Positions 8,894-19,058 of a stretch of DNA of 38,161 nt are shown here, in pieces. Origin of the DNA: Winogradskyella sp. (lineage in GTDB: Bacteria > Bacteroidota > Bacteroidia > Flavobacteriales > Flavobacteriaceae). Each line of letters begins with the position of its first letter. Within the stretch, counting starts at the first letter, position 1. The notes beneath the pieces are model-generated. The model did not search any database. It was given only the letters and a program-made list of their open reading frames with translations, and had not been told where the DNA came from. The stretch spans positions 1-38,161 of the forward strand of contig NZ_RHLG01000009.1 of NCBI RefSeq assembly GCF_003712105.1, in the 5' to 3' direction. Made by a program: the position numbers and the translations under genes.

Positions 8894-8961
8894 CAATATT
8901 TTTTGTAATTAAACGAATATAATTGCATTTTAACGATAAAAAATAAAAAATAGTAAGAAAA

Positions 8962-10962
<2,001 letters not shown>

Positions 10963-10974
10963 TTATTATATATA

Positions 10975-11556
10975 CTAAAGTCCGTCTTTATTTAACCACT
11001 TAGGCTTTGGAAGTGGCACATAATTAGTCATTTTTTCTAACAAACCTTCAATTGTGCTATCAATAACAACAGCATCTAGATTTTCTTGCTTTAAAAATCC
11101 GTTTTCAACCATAACATTACATTGCTGTATTAAAGCATCATAATACCCATTAGTATTTAAAATACCTATAGGTTTTGAGTGCAATCCGAGCTGTCCCCAG
11201 GTGGTAATTTCAAAAAATTCATCCATGGTCCCAAAACCTCCTGGAATAATTATAAAACCATCACTTTTATCGTACATGATTATTTTTCTATCATGCATAT
11301 TCTTGGTTACAATAAGTTCAGTTAAATTGGCATTTACAATCTCCTTTGTTTTAAGGAATTCAGGAATAACACCAATAGTTTTGCCATTGCCATTAATTAC
11401 TGCTCTCGCTACAGTTCCCATAATTCCTATTCGAGCTGCACCATATACAAGTGTGATGTCGCGTTCTACGAATAGTTTCCCTAAATGCTTAGATTGCTCT
11501 ATAATAGTTTCACTATTGCCTAAGCTACTTCCGCAAAAAACTGCTATACGCTTCAT
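10975..11556 (-). CDS. LOG family protein (TIGR00730 type Rossmann fold)
   Basis: A 193-residue protein starting RIAVFCGSSLG and carrying the family signature PGGFGTMDEFFE together with MHDRK. LOG-family proteins are nucleoside 5'-monophosphate phosphoribohydrolases, best known for releasing free cytokinin bases; in bacteria without plant contact the role is unclear and may be nucleotide salvage. It starts 1 base after the prmC stop and precedes ligA by 12 bases, so it is embedded in an operon of unrelated core genes. I would not read cytokinin production into it. Confidence 0.9.
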   Translation of the reverse strand: MKRIAVFCGSSLGNSETIIEQSKHLGKLFVERDITLVYGAARIGIMGTVARAVINGNGKTIGVIPEFLKTKEIVNANLTELIVTKNMHDRKIIMYDKSDGFIIIPGGFGTMDEFFEITTWGQLGLHSKPIGILNTNGYYDALIQQCNVMVENGFLKQENLDAVVIDSTIEGLLEKMTNYVPLPKPKWLNKDGL

Positions 11557-11557
11557 A

Positions 11558-12424
11558 CTATTTCTTTATGGCTTTTAGCATTCTATCGTTTCCGTTTAAA
11601 TCCTTTCGTAATTCAATATCAGTCAAGTCAGATTCTGTTAATAAATCCTTAGTTTCTTCACCAAGATACTGATTGATTTCAAAATAGAGATGTCCATTTT
11701 GCTTCAACTTATTAACAGCAAAACGGGTGATTGATTTATAAAACAGAAGTGGGTCGTTGTCGTCAACAAATAAGGCTAAATGTGGCTCATAATCTAGTAC
11801 GTTTGCCTTAATCTCTTCTTTCTCTAAATGTCTAACATATGGCGGATTCGAAACAATAATATCGAACTCATAATCTTTAAAATCCAAACTAAAGGATTTT
11901 GCATTCAAAATATCCGCTTCTATATATTGTATATCTACACTGTTAAGTTTTGCATTATTTTTAGCAATTTCTAAAGCATCCGTTGAGACATCTAAAGCAA
12001 AGACTTCAGCATTAGGTAAATGTTTTGCCAAACTTATTGCAATACAGCCAGATCCTGTACCTATATCTAATATTCTAAATTTTGAATTATGGGATTTATA
12101 TTCTGAGATTATCCAATCCACCAGCTCTTCGGTTTCTTGTCTCGGAATTAAGACATTCTTATTGACTTTAAATTTAAGGCCATAAAATTCTGTTTCTCCA
12201 AAAATATATTGAATAGGTTTGTCGTCTTTTAATTCATCTAAAAGGCTAAAGAAAGTATCTAACTCTTTTTTGGAAACGGTATATTCTGAATCTAATGCAA
12301 GTTGAATTCTAGGAACATTTAAATAATGTTCCATGGACAAAAAGAAAAAAGACTCTACTTCTTCTTTTCCATACTGCGCATTTAACTCGTTATGAAATAT
12401 TTGTTTTAAGTCTGAAGCCTTCAA
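11558..12424 (-). CDS. prmC: Peptide chain release factor N5-glutamine methyltransferase
   Basis: PrmC methylates the glutamine of the GGQ motif in release factors RF1 and RF2. The 288-residue protein has a helical N-terminal domain and a Rossmann methyltransferase domain with the SAM-binding motif ILDIGTGSGCIAISLAK (about residues 118-135), the acidic ALDVSTDALEIAKNN strand, and the catalytic SNPPYV motif. The segment NVLIPRQETEELV before the SAM motif is also characteristic of PrmC. It lies 2 bases after the GNAT gene and 1 base before the LOG gene. Confidence 0.96.
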   Translation of the reverse strand: MKASDLKQIFHNELNAQYGKEEVESFFFLSMEHYLNVPRIQLALDSEYTVSKKELDTFFSLLDELKDDKPIQYIFGETEFYGLKFKVNKNVLIPRQETEELVDWIISEYKSHNSKFRILDIGTGSGCIAISLAKHLPNAEVFALDVSTDALEIAKNNAKLNSVDIQYIEADILNAKSFSLDFKDYEFDIIVSNPPYVRHLEKEEIKANVLDYEPHLALFVDDNDPLLFYKSITRFAVNKLKQNGHLYFEINQYLGEETKDLLTESDLTDIELRKDLNGNDRMLKAIKK

Positions 12425-12426
12425 TA

Positions 12427-12921
12427 TTATAAATCTTTAAGCATCCAAACAGAGCATGAATAATGACCTGTATCTCCCATTGGTTGATCTATGGATTCAA
12501 AACCAACTTTTCGGTATAATTTTCGGGCATCATCCATATAAGGCATTGTTTCCAGGTAGCATTTATCAAAGCCTACTTGTTGCGCATAATCTAAACATTT
12601 ATCCATCATCTTAGTACCAAGTCCTTTGCCTCTTGCTTCTGGCATAAAATACATTTTCTGTAACTCACAGATATTACCTTCATAATTATCTAAAGGTGAA
12701 ATGCCTGCGCCACCAAGAATTTCATCTCCTTTTGCAACGACATAATAGATTTTCCTTTCTACATCATAAGTTTCAAACATGCAATCTAATGCTTTGTCTT
12801 CATAGGCTGTACCTACCTTTGGCACACCCATTTCAATTAAAACGGCTCGAATGGCTATGGCAATTTTAGCATTGTCTTTAAGCTGTATTTCTCGAATAAC
12901 AATAGTATCTTTATCCACCAA
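12427..12921 (-). CDS. GNAT family N-acetyltransferase
   Basis: A 164-residue GNAT-fold protein. The acetyl-CoA binding motif is in MYFMPEARGKGLGTKMMDKCLDY written here as ARGKGLG near residue 96, preceded by the GGAGISPL strand and followed by CYLETMPYMDDARKLYRKVGF. The substrate cannot be read from the sequence. It is the first gene of the GNAT-prmC-LOG-ligA operon (2-base gap to prmC) and diverges from the LEA2 lipoprotein gene with only 31 bases between the starts, so the two promoters must sit very close together or overlap. Confidence 0.88.
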   Translation of the reverse strand: MVDKDTIVIREIQLKDNAKIAIAIRAVLIEMGVPKVGTAYEDKALDCMFETYDVERKIYYVVAKGDEILGGAGISPLDNYEGNICELQKMYFMPEARGKGLGTKMMDKCLDYAQQVGFDKCYLETMPYMDDARKLYRKVGFESIDQPMGDTGHYSCSVWMLKDL

Positions 12922-12952
12922 AATAGTATTTAGCTAATTGTAATTTTAAAGC

Positions 12953-13438
12953 ATGAAGATAATCATTAATTATCTGGATATATCGAAAAAAATAGCACTG
13001 ATTTTTTTATTTTTTCCACTGTTTTTCAACTGTACGGTTAAAGAAAAACCAGAGTTTTTGGGTGTAGATAATATTAAGGTGTTGGATTCGAATATAAAGA
13101 CCATAACACTTAGCGCAGATGCGTTATTTGAAAACCCTAATAATGTTGGTGGAACTCTAAAAACAGATGACTTAAAAGTCTATATTAATGATAGTGAAAT
13201 TGCCCAGTTTGAGACCGAAGCCTTTAATGTGCCGTCTAAATCTAGTTTTACAATTCCGCTTACTGTGGCTATTTCTACGGATAGTATTATAGATAAAAAA
13301 AGTATTGGTGGATTATTGGGAAGTCTCATTTCTCAACAATTAAAAATTCAGTACAAAGGCACTATAGATTATAATATTCTTGGCTATTCTTCAGAATATG
13401 AAGTAGACAAAACGCAAACAGTAAAAATTAAATTATAA
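12953..13438 (+). CDS. LEA type 2 family lipoprotein
   Basis: A 161-residue exported protein with an N-terminal hydrophobic stretch IALIFLFFPLFFNC and a probable lipid-bearing Cys near residue 27. The mature part resembles LEA14/WHy beta-sandwich domains: ALFENPNNVGGTLKTDDLKVYINDSE and VPSKSSFTIPLTVAIS are typical. Such proteins are of unknown function in bacteria and are thought to act in stress or envelope stability. The residue before the Cys is Asn, which is unusual for a lipobox. It precedes ribD by 2 bases and may be co-transcribed with it. Confidence 0.83.
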   Translation: MKIIINYLDISKKIALIFLFFPLFFNCTVKEKPEFLGVDNIKVLDSNIKTITLSADALFENPNNVGGTLKTDDLKVYINDSEIAQFETEAFNVPSKSSFTIPLTVAISTDSIIDKKSIGGLLGSLISQQLKIQYKGTIDYNILGYSSEYEVDKTQTVKIKL

Positions 13439-13440
13439 GC

Positions 13441-14445
13441 TTGGATAAGCATGAACTATATATGACACGTTGCTTAGAAATAGCACGCAATGGTCTAGGT
13501 ACAACCAGACCAAACCCTATGGTTGGCGCTGTTATTGTTTGTAGTGGTAAAATTATTTCAGAAGGGTTTACTGGTCCTTATGGTGAAGCTCATGCAGAAG
13601 TCAATGCTATCAATTCTGTAAAAGACAAATCATTGTTGGCCAAATCAACATTATATGTTACACTTGAACCATGCAGTCACTACGGTAAAACACCACCTTG
13701 TAGCGATTTAATTGTCAAGTACAATATACCACAAGTAGTAATTGGCTGCATCGATGATAATCCAGAAGTTTCTGGTAAAGGCATAGAGAAATTAAAAGCC
13801 GGAGGTTGCGATGTTATAGTAGGCGTATTAGAAGATGAGTGTAAAAATCATCATAAACGTTTTTTTACGTATCACAATAAAAAGCGCCCTTATATTATTT
13901 TAAAATGGGCAGAAACTAAAGATGGTTTCATTGCTCCTAAAACAAAAGATGAGCAAAAACCAGTTTGGATTACTAACACCTACTCTAGACAATTAGTGCA
14001 TAAATGGCGCGCAGAAGAGCAAGCCATATTGGTAGGAACTAACACTGTTTTACAAGATAATCCAAGCTTAACAGTAAGAGATTGGGATGGCTCTAACCCA
14101 ATTAGAATTGTATTGGACAGAAATAGAAGTCTAAGTAAAAACTTAAGTGTTTTTAATTCTGCTAGTAAAACTATTTCTATTTCTAAAGAAGATTTAAACT
14201 ATTCTAATGATGTTGCTAAACAAATTTGCGATATTCTATTTGATAGAAACATTAACTCAGTAATTATAGAAGGTGGCGCACAAACGCTTCAAACCTTTAT
14301 TGATGAAAACCTTTGGGATGAAGCGCGAGTTTTTGTTGGAAATACTGAGTTTAAAGATGGCATAAAAGCTCCCATATTAAAAGGTAAATTAGTATCTGAA
14401 TATAACATCTTGGATGATACTTTAAAACTATTTGAAATTGATTAA
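13441..14445 (+). CDS. ribD: Riboflavin biosynthesis deaminase/reductase
   Basis: RibD deaminates and then reduces the pyrimidine intermediate of riboflavin synthesis. The N-terminal deaminase domain has the zinc ligands HAEVNAI (about residue 49) and PCSHYGKTPPC, and the C-terminal half is the RibD_C reductase domain (LKWAETKDGFIAP, WRAEEQAILVGTNTV, VIIEGGAQTLQTF). The start is TTG at 13441: it yields DKHELYMTRCLEIARNGLG, matching the family N-terminus, whereas the first in-frame ATG (at 13462) would cut into the first helix. An in-frame stop lies 10 bases upstream. It overlaps the HAD gene by 8 bases. Confidence 0.95.
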   Translation: MDKHELYMTRCLEIARNGLGTTRPNPMVGAVIVCSGKIISEGFTGPYGEAHAEVNAINSVKDKSLLAKSTLYVTLEPCSHYGKTPPCSDLIVKYNIPQVVIGCIDDNPEVSGKGIEKLKAGGCDVIVGVLEDECKNHHKRFFTYHNKKRPYIILKWAETKDGFIAPKTKDEQKPVWITNTYSRQLVHKWRAEEQAILVGTNTVLQDNPSLTVRDWDGSNPIRIVLDRNRSLSKNLSVFNSASKTISISKEDLNYSNDVAKQICDILFDRNINSVIIEGGAQTLQTFIDENLWDEARVFVGNTEFKDGIKAPILKGKLVSEYNILDDTLKLFEID

Positions 14446-15049
14446 AACTCTGATTTTCGATTTTGGTGACGTGTTTATCAATTTAGATAAAAGTGGTGCC
14501 ATGGCGCATGCACTAGAATTATTTCGTTTAGAAGAATTTGAAACAGACATGTGGGACACAAATATGCAATATGAGGTTGGCAAAATCTCTACGTCTCAGT
14601 TCTTAGAATTCTATACTAATAAATTCAATTATTTATCAGAAGAAGAAGTTATCCATGCTTGGAATTATATCATTAAAGATTTTCCTGAGTACCGATTAGA
14701 GTTTATTAAAAACTTGGCTCGGAAGAAAGATTATAAGCTTATTTTACTGAGCAATACCAACGAGATGCATATTGATTTCATTAAGCAAAATGTAGATTTT
14801 TATGAGGCATTTAAAGCTTGCTTTAATTCATTTTATCTATCTCATGAGATAGCATTCCGTAAACCTAATGCCAATACCTTTGAGTTTGTTTTAATAGAAA
14901 ATAAACTAAATGCAGACGAATGCCTCTTTATTGATGACACCAAAGAAAATACTGATGCTGCGAGGCAATTAGGCTTCAATGTCTGGAATATTGATGAAAC
15001 TAAAGAAGATGTGGTAAATCTCTTTAAAATTAATAAACATCTGTTTTGA
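14438..15049 (+). CDS. HAD family hydrolase (IA subfamily, YihX-like)
   Basis: A HAD phosphatase with the nucleophile motif TLIFDFGDVFINLD at the N-terminus, motif II LILLSNTNE, motif III lysine in FRKPN, and motif IV LFIDDTKEN. Having Gly two residues after the nucleophile Asp, instead of a second Asp, places it with YihX/epoxide-hydrolase-N-like members. The substrate is unknown. The best start is TTG at 14438, giving the usual short MIKTLIFDFGDV N-terminus; a TTG two codons upstream at 14432 is an alternative. It overlaps ribD by 8 bases and the EamA gene by 4. Confidence 0.88.
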   Translation: MIKTLIFDFGDVFINLDKSGAMAHALELFRLEEFETDMWDTNMQYEVGKISTSQFLEFYTNKFNYLSEEEVIHAWNYIIKDFPEYRLEFIKNLARKKDYKLILLSNTNEMHIDFIKQNVDFYEAFKACFNSFYLSHEIAFRKPNANTFEFVLIENKLNADECLFIDDTKENTDAARQLGFNVWNIDETKEDVVNLFKINKHLF

Positions 15050-15894
15050 TTTACTTACTCCTAAGCATATTATCCTCTACCGGTATCTTTGTTCTGTTCA
15101 AATCATTCAACATCAAAAATATTGATACGCTACAGGCCATAGTGGTTAATTATTTTACAGCTTTTGCTTGCGGTTTTATATTTTATGAAAACAAATTATC
15201 TGTCACAGAAATCTTAAACTCAACTTGGTTTTATGCGGCTTTGTTACTAGGCTTCCTATTTATCTCAATATTCAATGTTATGGCATTGACAGCACAAAAA
15301 AATGGCTTGTCAGTTGCTTCTGTTGCGAGTAAAATGAGTGTCGTAATTCCTATTCTGTTTGGTATTATAATTTATAACGAAAGTGTTGGTCTCAAAAAAG
15401 TAACAGGTATCCTTTTGGCCTTAATAGCAGTGTATCTTACCTCAGTAAAGGAGAAAGCCAAAGTCAACTTAAACAAACTGATTTTTCTACCTATTATATT
15501 GTTCTTAGGCTCTGGAATTATAGATACTTCAGTAAATCATTTTGCGCCAGAAAACAATATGCCATTTTTCTTGGCAATTATTTTTTTAATAGCAGGTATT
15601 ATCGGCGCTAGTGTTTTAGTCTACAAATCAATTGCTAAAAAAGATAAATTCAATTTTAAAAGTATTCCCTACGGAATAGCTCTTGGTATTGTAAATTACT
15701 GCTCTATGTTTTTTCTGTTGAAGGCATTAAGGTTTGAAGACAATGAGAGCTCTACCATATTTACGGTAAATAATGTTGCTATAGTAGCTGTATCGACGTT
15801 AGTTGGTCTAATAATCTTTAAAGAAAAAATAGGTCCTAAAAACTGGATTGGAATCTCAATAGCTTTAGTCTCAATAATCTTGGTAACACTTTAG
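15046..15894 (+). CDS. EamA/DMT superfamily transporter
   Basis: A 282-residue membrane protein with about ten hydrophobic segments in two EamA-like halves; examples are YFTAFACGFIFY, ALLLGFLFISIFNVMAL, IFLPIILFLGSGIID and FFLAIIFLIAGIIGASVLV. Members export amino acids, nucleotide-sugars or other metabolites; the substrate cannot be read here. The start is TTG at 15046, which shares the four bases TTGA with the stop of the HAD gene, a TTG version of the common ATGA overlap. The next gene starts 1 base after its stop. Confidence 0.87.
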   Translation: MIYLLLSILSSTGIFVLFKSFNIKNIDTLQAIVVNYFTAFACGFIFYENKLSVTEILNSTWFYAALLLGFLFISIFNVMALTAQKNGLSVASVASKMSVVIPILFGIIIYNESVGLKKVTGILLALIAVYLTSVKEKAKVNLNKLIFLPIILFLGSGIIDTSVNHFAPENNMPFFLAIIFLIAGIIGASVLVYKSIAKKDKFNFKSIPYGIALGIVNYCSMFFLLKALRFEDNESSTIFTVNNVAIVAVSTLVGLIIFKEKIGPKNWIGISIALVSIILVTL

Positions 15895-15895
15895 C

Positions 15896-16504
15896 ATGGC
15901 TACTCTGGACACATATAAAACCATTAGTAAGCCATCACAAGAGGTATTGTTTAAGGATAAGAATAGTAAGTTCTATGGTTTTGCCTTTCCTATTATATCC
16001 GAAGATGATGTAAAGCATCATATTGAAACGCTTAAAAAGAAGCATTACAATGCTCGACATTGGTGTTACGCTTATCAATTAGGAATTGAAAACATAAGGT
16101 ATAGAGCTAATGATGACGGCGAACCAAATAATTCTGCTGGTATGCCCATATATGGGCAAATACAATCGTTTGAAGTCACCAATATACTTATAGTAGTAGT
16201 TCGTTATTTTGGTGGTGTAAAATTGGGCGTAAGTGGATTAATTAATGCTTATAGAACAGCGGCACAAATGGCCTTAGAAGATGCAGAAATAATTGAAAAA
16301 ACTGTTGACAGTCATTTTAATTTAACGTTTGACTATAAAGATTTAAGTAAAGTGCAACGCATTATAAAAGATTACGGAGCAGGAATCCTAAATCAAAAAT
16401 TTGAAGCGGATTGCGAAATTAAATTTGCGATTAGAAAAAGTAAATCCGATGAAATCTTCAACTATTTTGAGAATTTCTATGGTGTAACTGTTAAAAGATT
16501 ATAA
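15896..16504 (+). CDS. yigZ: YigZ/IMPACT family protein
   Basis: A 202-residue protein of the conserved UPF0029/IMPACT family. The N-terminal domain shows the signature RANDDGEPNNSAGMPI followed by VVVRYFGGVKLGVSGL; a ferredoxin-like DUF1949 domain follows in the C-terminal third. The eukaryotic relative regulates GCN2; in bacteria the role is not settled, though a nucleic-acid or ribosome-related function is proposed. It is the last gene of the LEA2-ribD-HAD-EamA-YigZ run and converges on the thioesterase gene with 1 base between the stops. Confidence 0.93.
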   Translation: MATLDTYKTISKPSQEVLFKDKNSKFYGFAFPIISEDDVKHHIETLKKKHYNARHWCYAYQLGIENIRYRANDDGEPNNSAGMPIYGQIQSFEVTNILIVVVRYFGGVKLGVSGLINAYRTAAQMALEDAEIIEKTVDSHFNLTFDYKDLSKVQRIIKDYGAGILNQKFEADCEIKFAIRKSKSDEIFNYFENFYGVTVKRL

Positions 16505-16505
16505 C

Positions 16506-16922
16506 TCAATTTTTAGAATTAAACCCCTTTTCAATTTTATCTAAAAGATATTTTGGACAGCGTGTTGGTCTATTTCTTTCCATGTCAATAAACACCAAAA
16601 CTGTATTTCCTGTTGCTAATAATTCATCTTTATCATTCCATAATTCGTAATCAAATTCTATACTCGCCGTTGGAATTTTTTTTATACAAGTTTTGACAGT
16701 TAAATTATCATCGTAGTGAGCAGAATTCTTGTATTTTATGTTAAGAGATATAACCGGTAACATTATGCCGTTGTTCTCCATAGATTTGTAAGTAATTCCG
16801 TACTGTCTTAACCATTCGGTTCTGCCAACTTCGAAGTAAGTCGCGTAATTAGCGTGATACACAACGCCCATTTGGTCTGTCTCTCCGTAGCGAACCCTAA
16901 TATTTGTCTCACTTTTATTCAT
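16506..16922 (-). CDS. Acyl-CoA thioesterase, YbgC/4-hydroxybenzoyl-CoA type
   Basis: A 138-residue hot-dog fold thioesterase. The active-site region YGETDQMGVVYHANYATYFEVGR (Asp in TDQMG) is the classic 4HBT/YbgC motif, and EWLRQYGITYKSMENNGIMLPV follows as in that family. It hydrolyses acyl-CoA or acyl-ACP thioesters; the physiological substrate is not readable. It stands alone between the YigZ gene and the dnaA leader, divergent from dnaA. Confidence 0.92.
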   Translation of the reverse strand: MNKSETNIRVRYGETDQMGVVYHANYATYFEVGRTEWLRQYGITYKSMENNGIMLPVISLNIKYKNSAHYDDNLTVKTCIKKIPTASIEFDYELWNDKDELLATGNTVLVFIDMERNRPTRCPKYLLDKIEKGFNSKN

Positions 16923-17063
16923 TATTTAGAAAGCTTCTTTAATAAAAATATTGTACATTTAAAGTCGGCAAAAACATGAGAAAAAATTTCTTAAAATTCT
17001 AATCAATTTCATTTTTTTTTTAAATATTTTGTTCACATATTTGTCATGCAAAAGAAACACTAT

Positions 17064-17089
17064 AGAGAATATCATGTCTCTTTTTTTTT
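17064..17089 (+). terminator. Terminator-like hairpin in the dnaA leader
   Basis: Between the thioesterase start and dnaA, the plus strand has AGAGA (17064-17068), an 8-base loop and TCTCT (17077-17081), followed by a run of T to 17089. A 5-pair stem is weak, but its position about 40 bases before the dnaA ATG would allow attenuation if transcription starts upstream, for example near the imperfect box CATATTTG at 17036-17043. The rest of this 207-base spacer is AT-rich, and I found no DnaA box. Confidence 0.3.
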
Positions 17090-17129
17090 GCTCAACTAAC
17101 TAAAACAACAACGCAACTTAACAAGAAGT

Positions 17130-18557
17130 ATGGATGTAACGGCTCAATCGGTCTGGGGCAATTGTCTCTCTTTTATAAAAGATAATATTCAACCACAAGC
17201 TTACAAAACTTGGTTTGAGCCAATCGTAGCCGTTAAACTTTCTAACAATGCATTAAGTATCCAAGTACCAAGCAAGTTTTTTTATGAGTGGTTAGAGGAA
17301 CACTACGTTAAAATTTTAAAAGTTGCTTTAACCAAAGAATTAGGAGAAGATGCTAAGCTGGTCTACATTATTAAAATGGAGAACACGTATGGCAATAGAC
17401 AACCGTTTACAGAAAAGATTCCTAGCTCTAACAGAACAGCTGTAAAATCGCAAGATGTAGATGTTCCTTTTAATAATAAGAATCCAGAACTTAGAAACCC
17501 ATTTGTAATTCCAGGCATACGCAACGTAAAGATTGAATCTCAACTTAATCCTAATTATACATTTGAAAATTTCTTAGAAGGTGATTCTAATCGTTTAGCT
17601 AGAAATGCAGCCATTGCAGTTGCTAACAAACCCGGCGGAACATCTTTTAATCCGTTATTAATTTTTGGAGGCGTTGGTTTAGGAAAAACACATTTGGCTC
17701 ATGCTATAGGTGTTGATATAAAAGACAAGTATCCTGAAAAAACGGTGCTTTATATTTCTGCTGAAAAATTTACACAACAGTATATTGACTCAGTTAAGAA
17801 AAACAACAGAAATGATTTTATTCATTTCTATCAAATAATAGATGTTTTAATTATTGATGATGCACAGTTTTTCTCTGGAAAAACTGGGACTCAAGATGTG
17901 TTCTTCCATATTTTCAATCATTTACACCAAAATGGTAAGCAGGTAATTTTAACTAGTGATAAAGCACCTGTTGATATGCAAGATATTGAACAACGTCTAC
18001 TATCCAGGTTTAAATGGGGATTATCTGCTGAATTACAAAGTCCTGATTTTGAAACTCGCGTATCTATTTTAAAGAATAAATTGTATCGCGATGGTGTTGA
18101 TATGCCTGAAGAAATTGTTGAGTATGTTGCTAAACATATCAAGTCTAATGTAAGAGAACTTGAAGGTGCAATCATTTCTTTAATTGCGCAATCGTCTTTT
18201 AACAAAAAAGAGATTACCATCAACCTTGCTAAAGATATTGTAGACAAGTTTGTTAAGAATACAAAACGCGAAGTATCAATAGATTATATCCAAAAAGTTG
18301 TATCAGATTATTTCCAAATGGATGTAGATACATTGCAATCTAAAACAAGAAAACGTCATATTGTTCAGGCAAGACAATTGGCAATGTTCTTCGCAAAAAA
18401 ATACACAAAAGCCTCTTTAGCTAGTATTGGTTCTCAAATAGGACAACGCGATCATGCTACTGTACTTCATGCCTGTAAAACTGTAGACAACTTATCTTCT
18501 ACAGATAAGCAATTTAGAAAGTATGTAGAAGACTTAGCTAAAAAACTTACTATATAA
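17130..18557 (+). CDS. dnaA: Chromosomal replication initiator DnaA
   Basis: DnaA is the AAA+ initiator that melts the replication origin. The 475-residue protein has the N-terminal domain I (VWGNCLSFIKDNIQPQAYKTWFEPI), a short linker rich in Asn and Pro, the AAA+ core from about residue 145 (NPNYTFENFLEGDSNRLARN) with Walker A GGVGLGKTHL and Walker B LIIDDAQFF, and the DNA-binding domain IV ending with GQRDHATVLHACKTV. It is followed 3 bases later by the phosphatase gene. The typical neighbour dnaN is not here, as is common in Bacteroidota. Confidence 0.98.
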   Translation: MDVTAQSVWGNCLSFIKDNIQPQAYKTWFEPIVAVKLSNNALSIQVPSKFFYEWLEEHYVKILKVALTKELGEDAKLVYIIKMENTYGNRQPFTEKIPSSNRTAVKSQDVDVPFNNKNPELRNPFVIPGIRNVKIESQLNPNYTFENFLEGDSNRLARNAAIAVANKPGGTSFNPLLIFGGVGLGKTHLAHAIGVDIKDKYPEKTVLYISAEKFTQQYIDSVKKNNRNDFIHFYQIIDVLIIDDAQFFSGKTGTQDVFFHIFNHLHQNGKQVILTSDKAPVDMQDIEQRLLSRFKWGLSAELQSPDFETRVSILKNKLYRDGVDMPEEIVEYVAKHIKSNVRELEGAIISLIAQSSFNKKEITINLAKDIVDKFVKNTKREVSIDYIQKVVSDYFQMDVDTLQSKTRKRHIVQARQLAMFFAKKYTKASLASIGSQIGQRDHATVLHACKTVDNLSSTDKQFRKYVEDLAKKLTI

Positions 18558-18560
18558 TTT

Positions 18561-19034
18561 ATGGAGTTCAAACCATCAAAAACTAAAATTTTAATGGTTT
18601 GTTTAGGTAATATCTGTAGGTCACCATTGGCCCATGGTATTTTAGAATCTAAATTATCATCTCAAGATTTTTTTATTGACTCAGCTGGCACATCTAGTTA
18701 CCATATTGGCGATAAACCCGATTACCGTTCTATAGCCGTAGCTAAAGCAAATGGTATAGATATTAGCACCCAAAAATCTAGGCAATTTGTTTCTGCAGAT
18801 TTTGACAGATTTGATATTATTTATGCTATGGATAAGTCAAACTACAGAAACATTATTAATCTTGCCCAAAGTGAATCTGACAGACTTAAGGTTAAGTTAA
18901 TCCTTGATGAAAACGCTTCAATCTATGATAAAGCGGTACCTGACCCATATTACGGCGACGAATCTGGTTTTGAACATGTTTTTAAAATCTTAGATGAAAC
19001 TTGTGATATTATAGCAAAAACTCTGCTTAAATAA
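18561..19034 (+). CDS. Low-molecular-weight protein-tyrosine phosphatase
   Basis: A 157-residue cytoplasmic LMW-PTP. The P-loop CLGNICRS (Cys14 to Arg20) follows the CX5R rule, and the general-acid loop is VPDPYYGDE near residue 128. Enzymes of this family dephosphorylate tyrosine kinases of polysaccharide export or, in some lineages, reduce arsenate; with no kinase or ars gene nearby the target is open. It starts 3 bases after dnaA and is followed 24 bases later by the methyltransferase gene, so the three may form one transcript. Confidence 0.93.
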   Translation: MEFKPSKTKILMVCLGNICRSPLAHGILESKLSSQDFFIDSAGTSSYHIGDKPDYRSIAVAKANGIDISTQKSRQFVSADFDRFDIIYAMDKSNYRNIINLAQSESDRLKVKLILDENASIYDKAVPDPYYGDESGFEHVFKILDETCDIIAKTLLK

Positions 19035-19058
19035 TTAACTATCTCATTATATTTGAGT

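Noticed and set aside
10975..11556. Cytokinin production as a function of the LOG-family protein
   Set aside because: LOG-like proteins are widespread in bacteria without plant contact, and no isopentenyltransferase pathway gene is nearby.
11201..11578. 125-codon open frame on the plus strand
   Set aside because: Antisense shadow of the LOG-family gene; composition follows the real gene on the other strand.
12911..12919. TTATCCACC as a DnaA box
   Set aside because: Single near-match inside the GNAT start codon region with no companions.
16923..17129. Replication origin upstream of dnaA
   Set aside because: No DnaA boxes (TTATCCACA-like) in the spacer; dnaA is often not at the origin in Bacteroidota.
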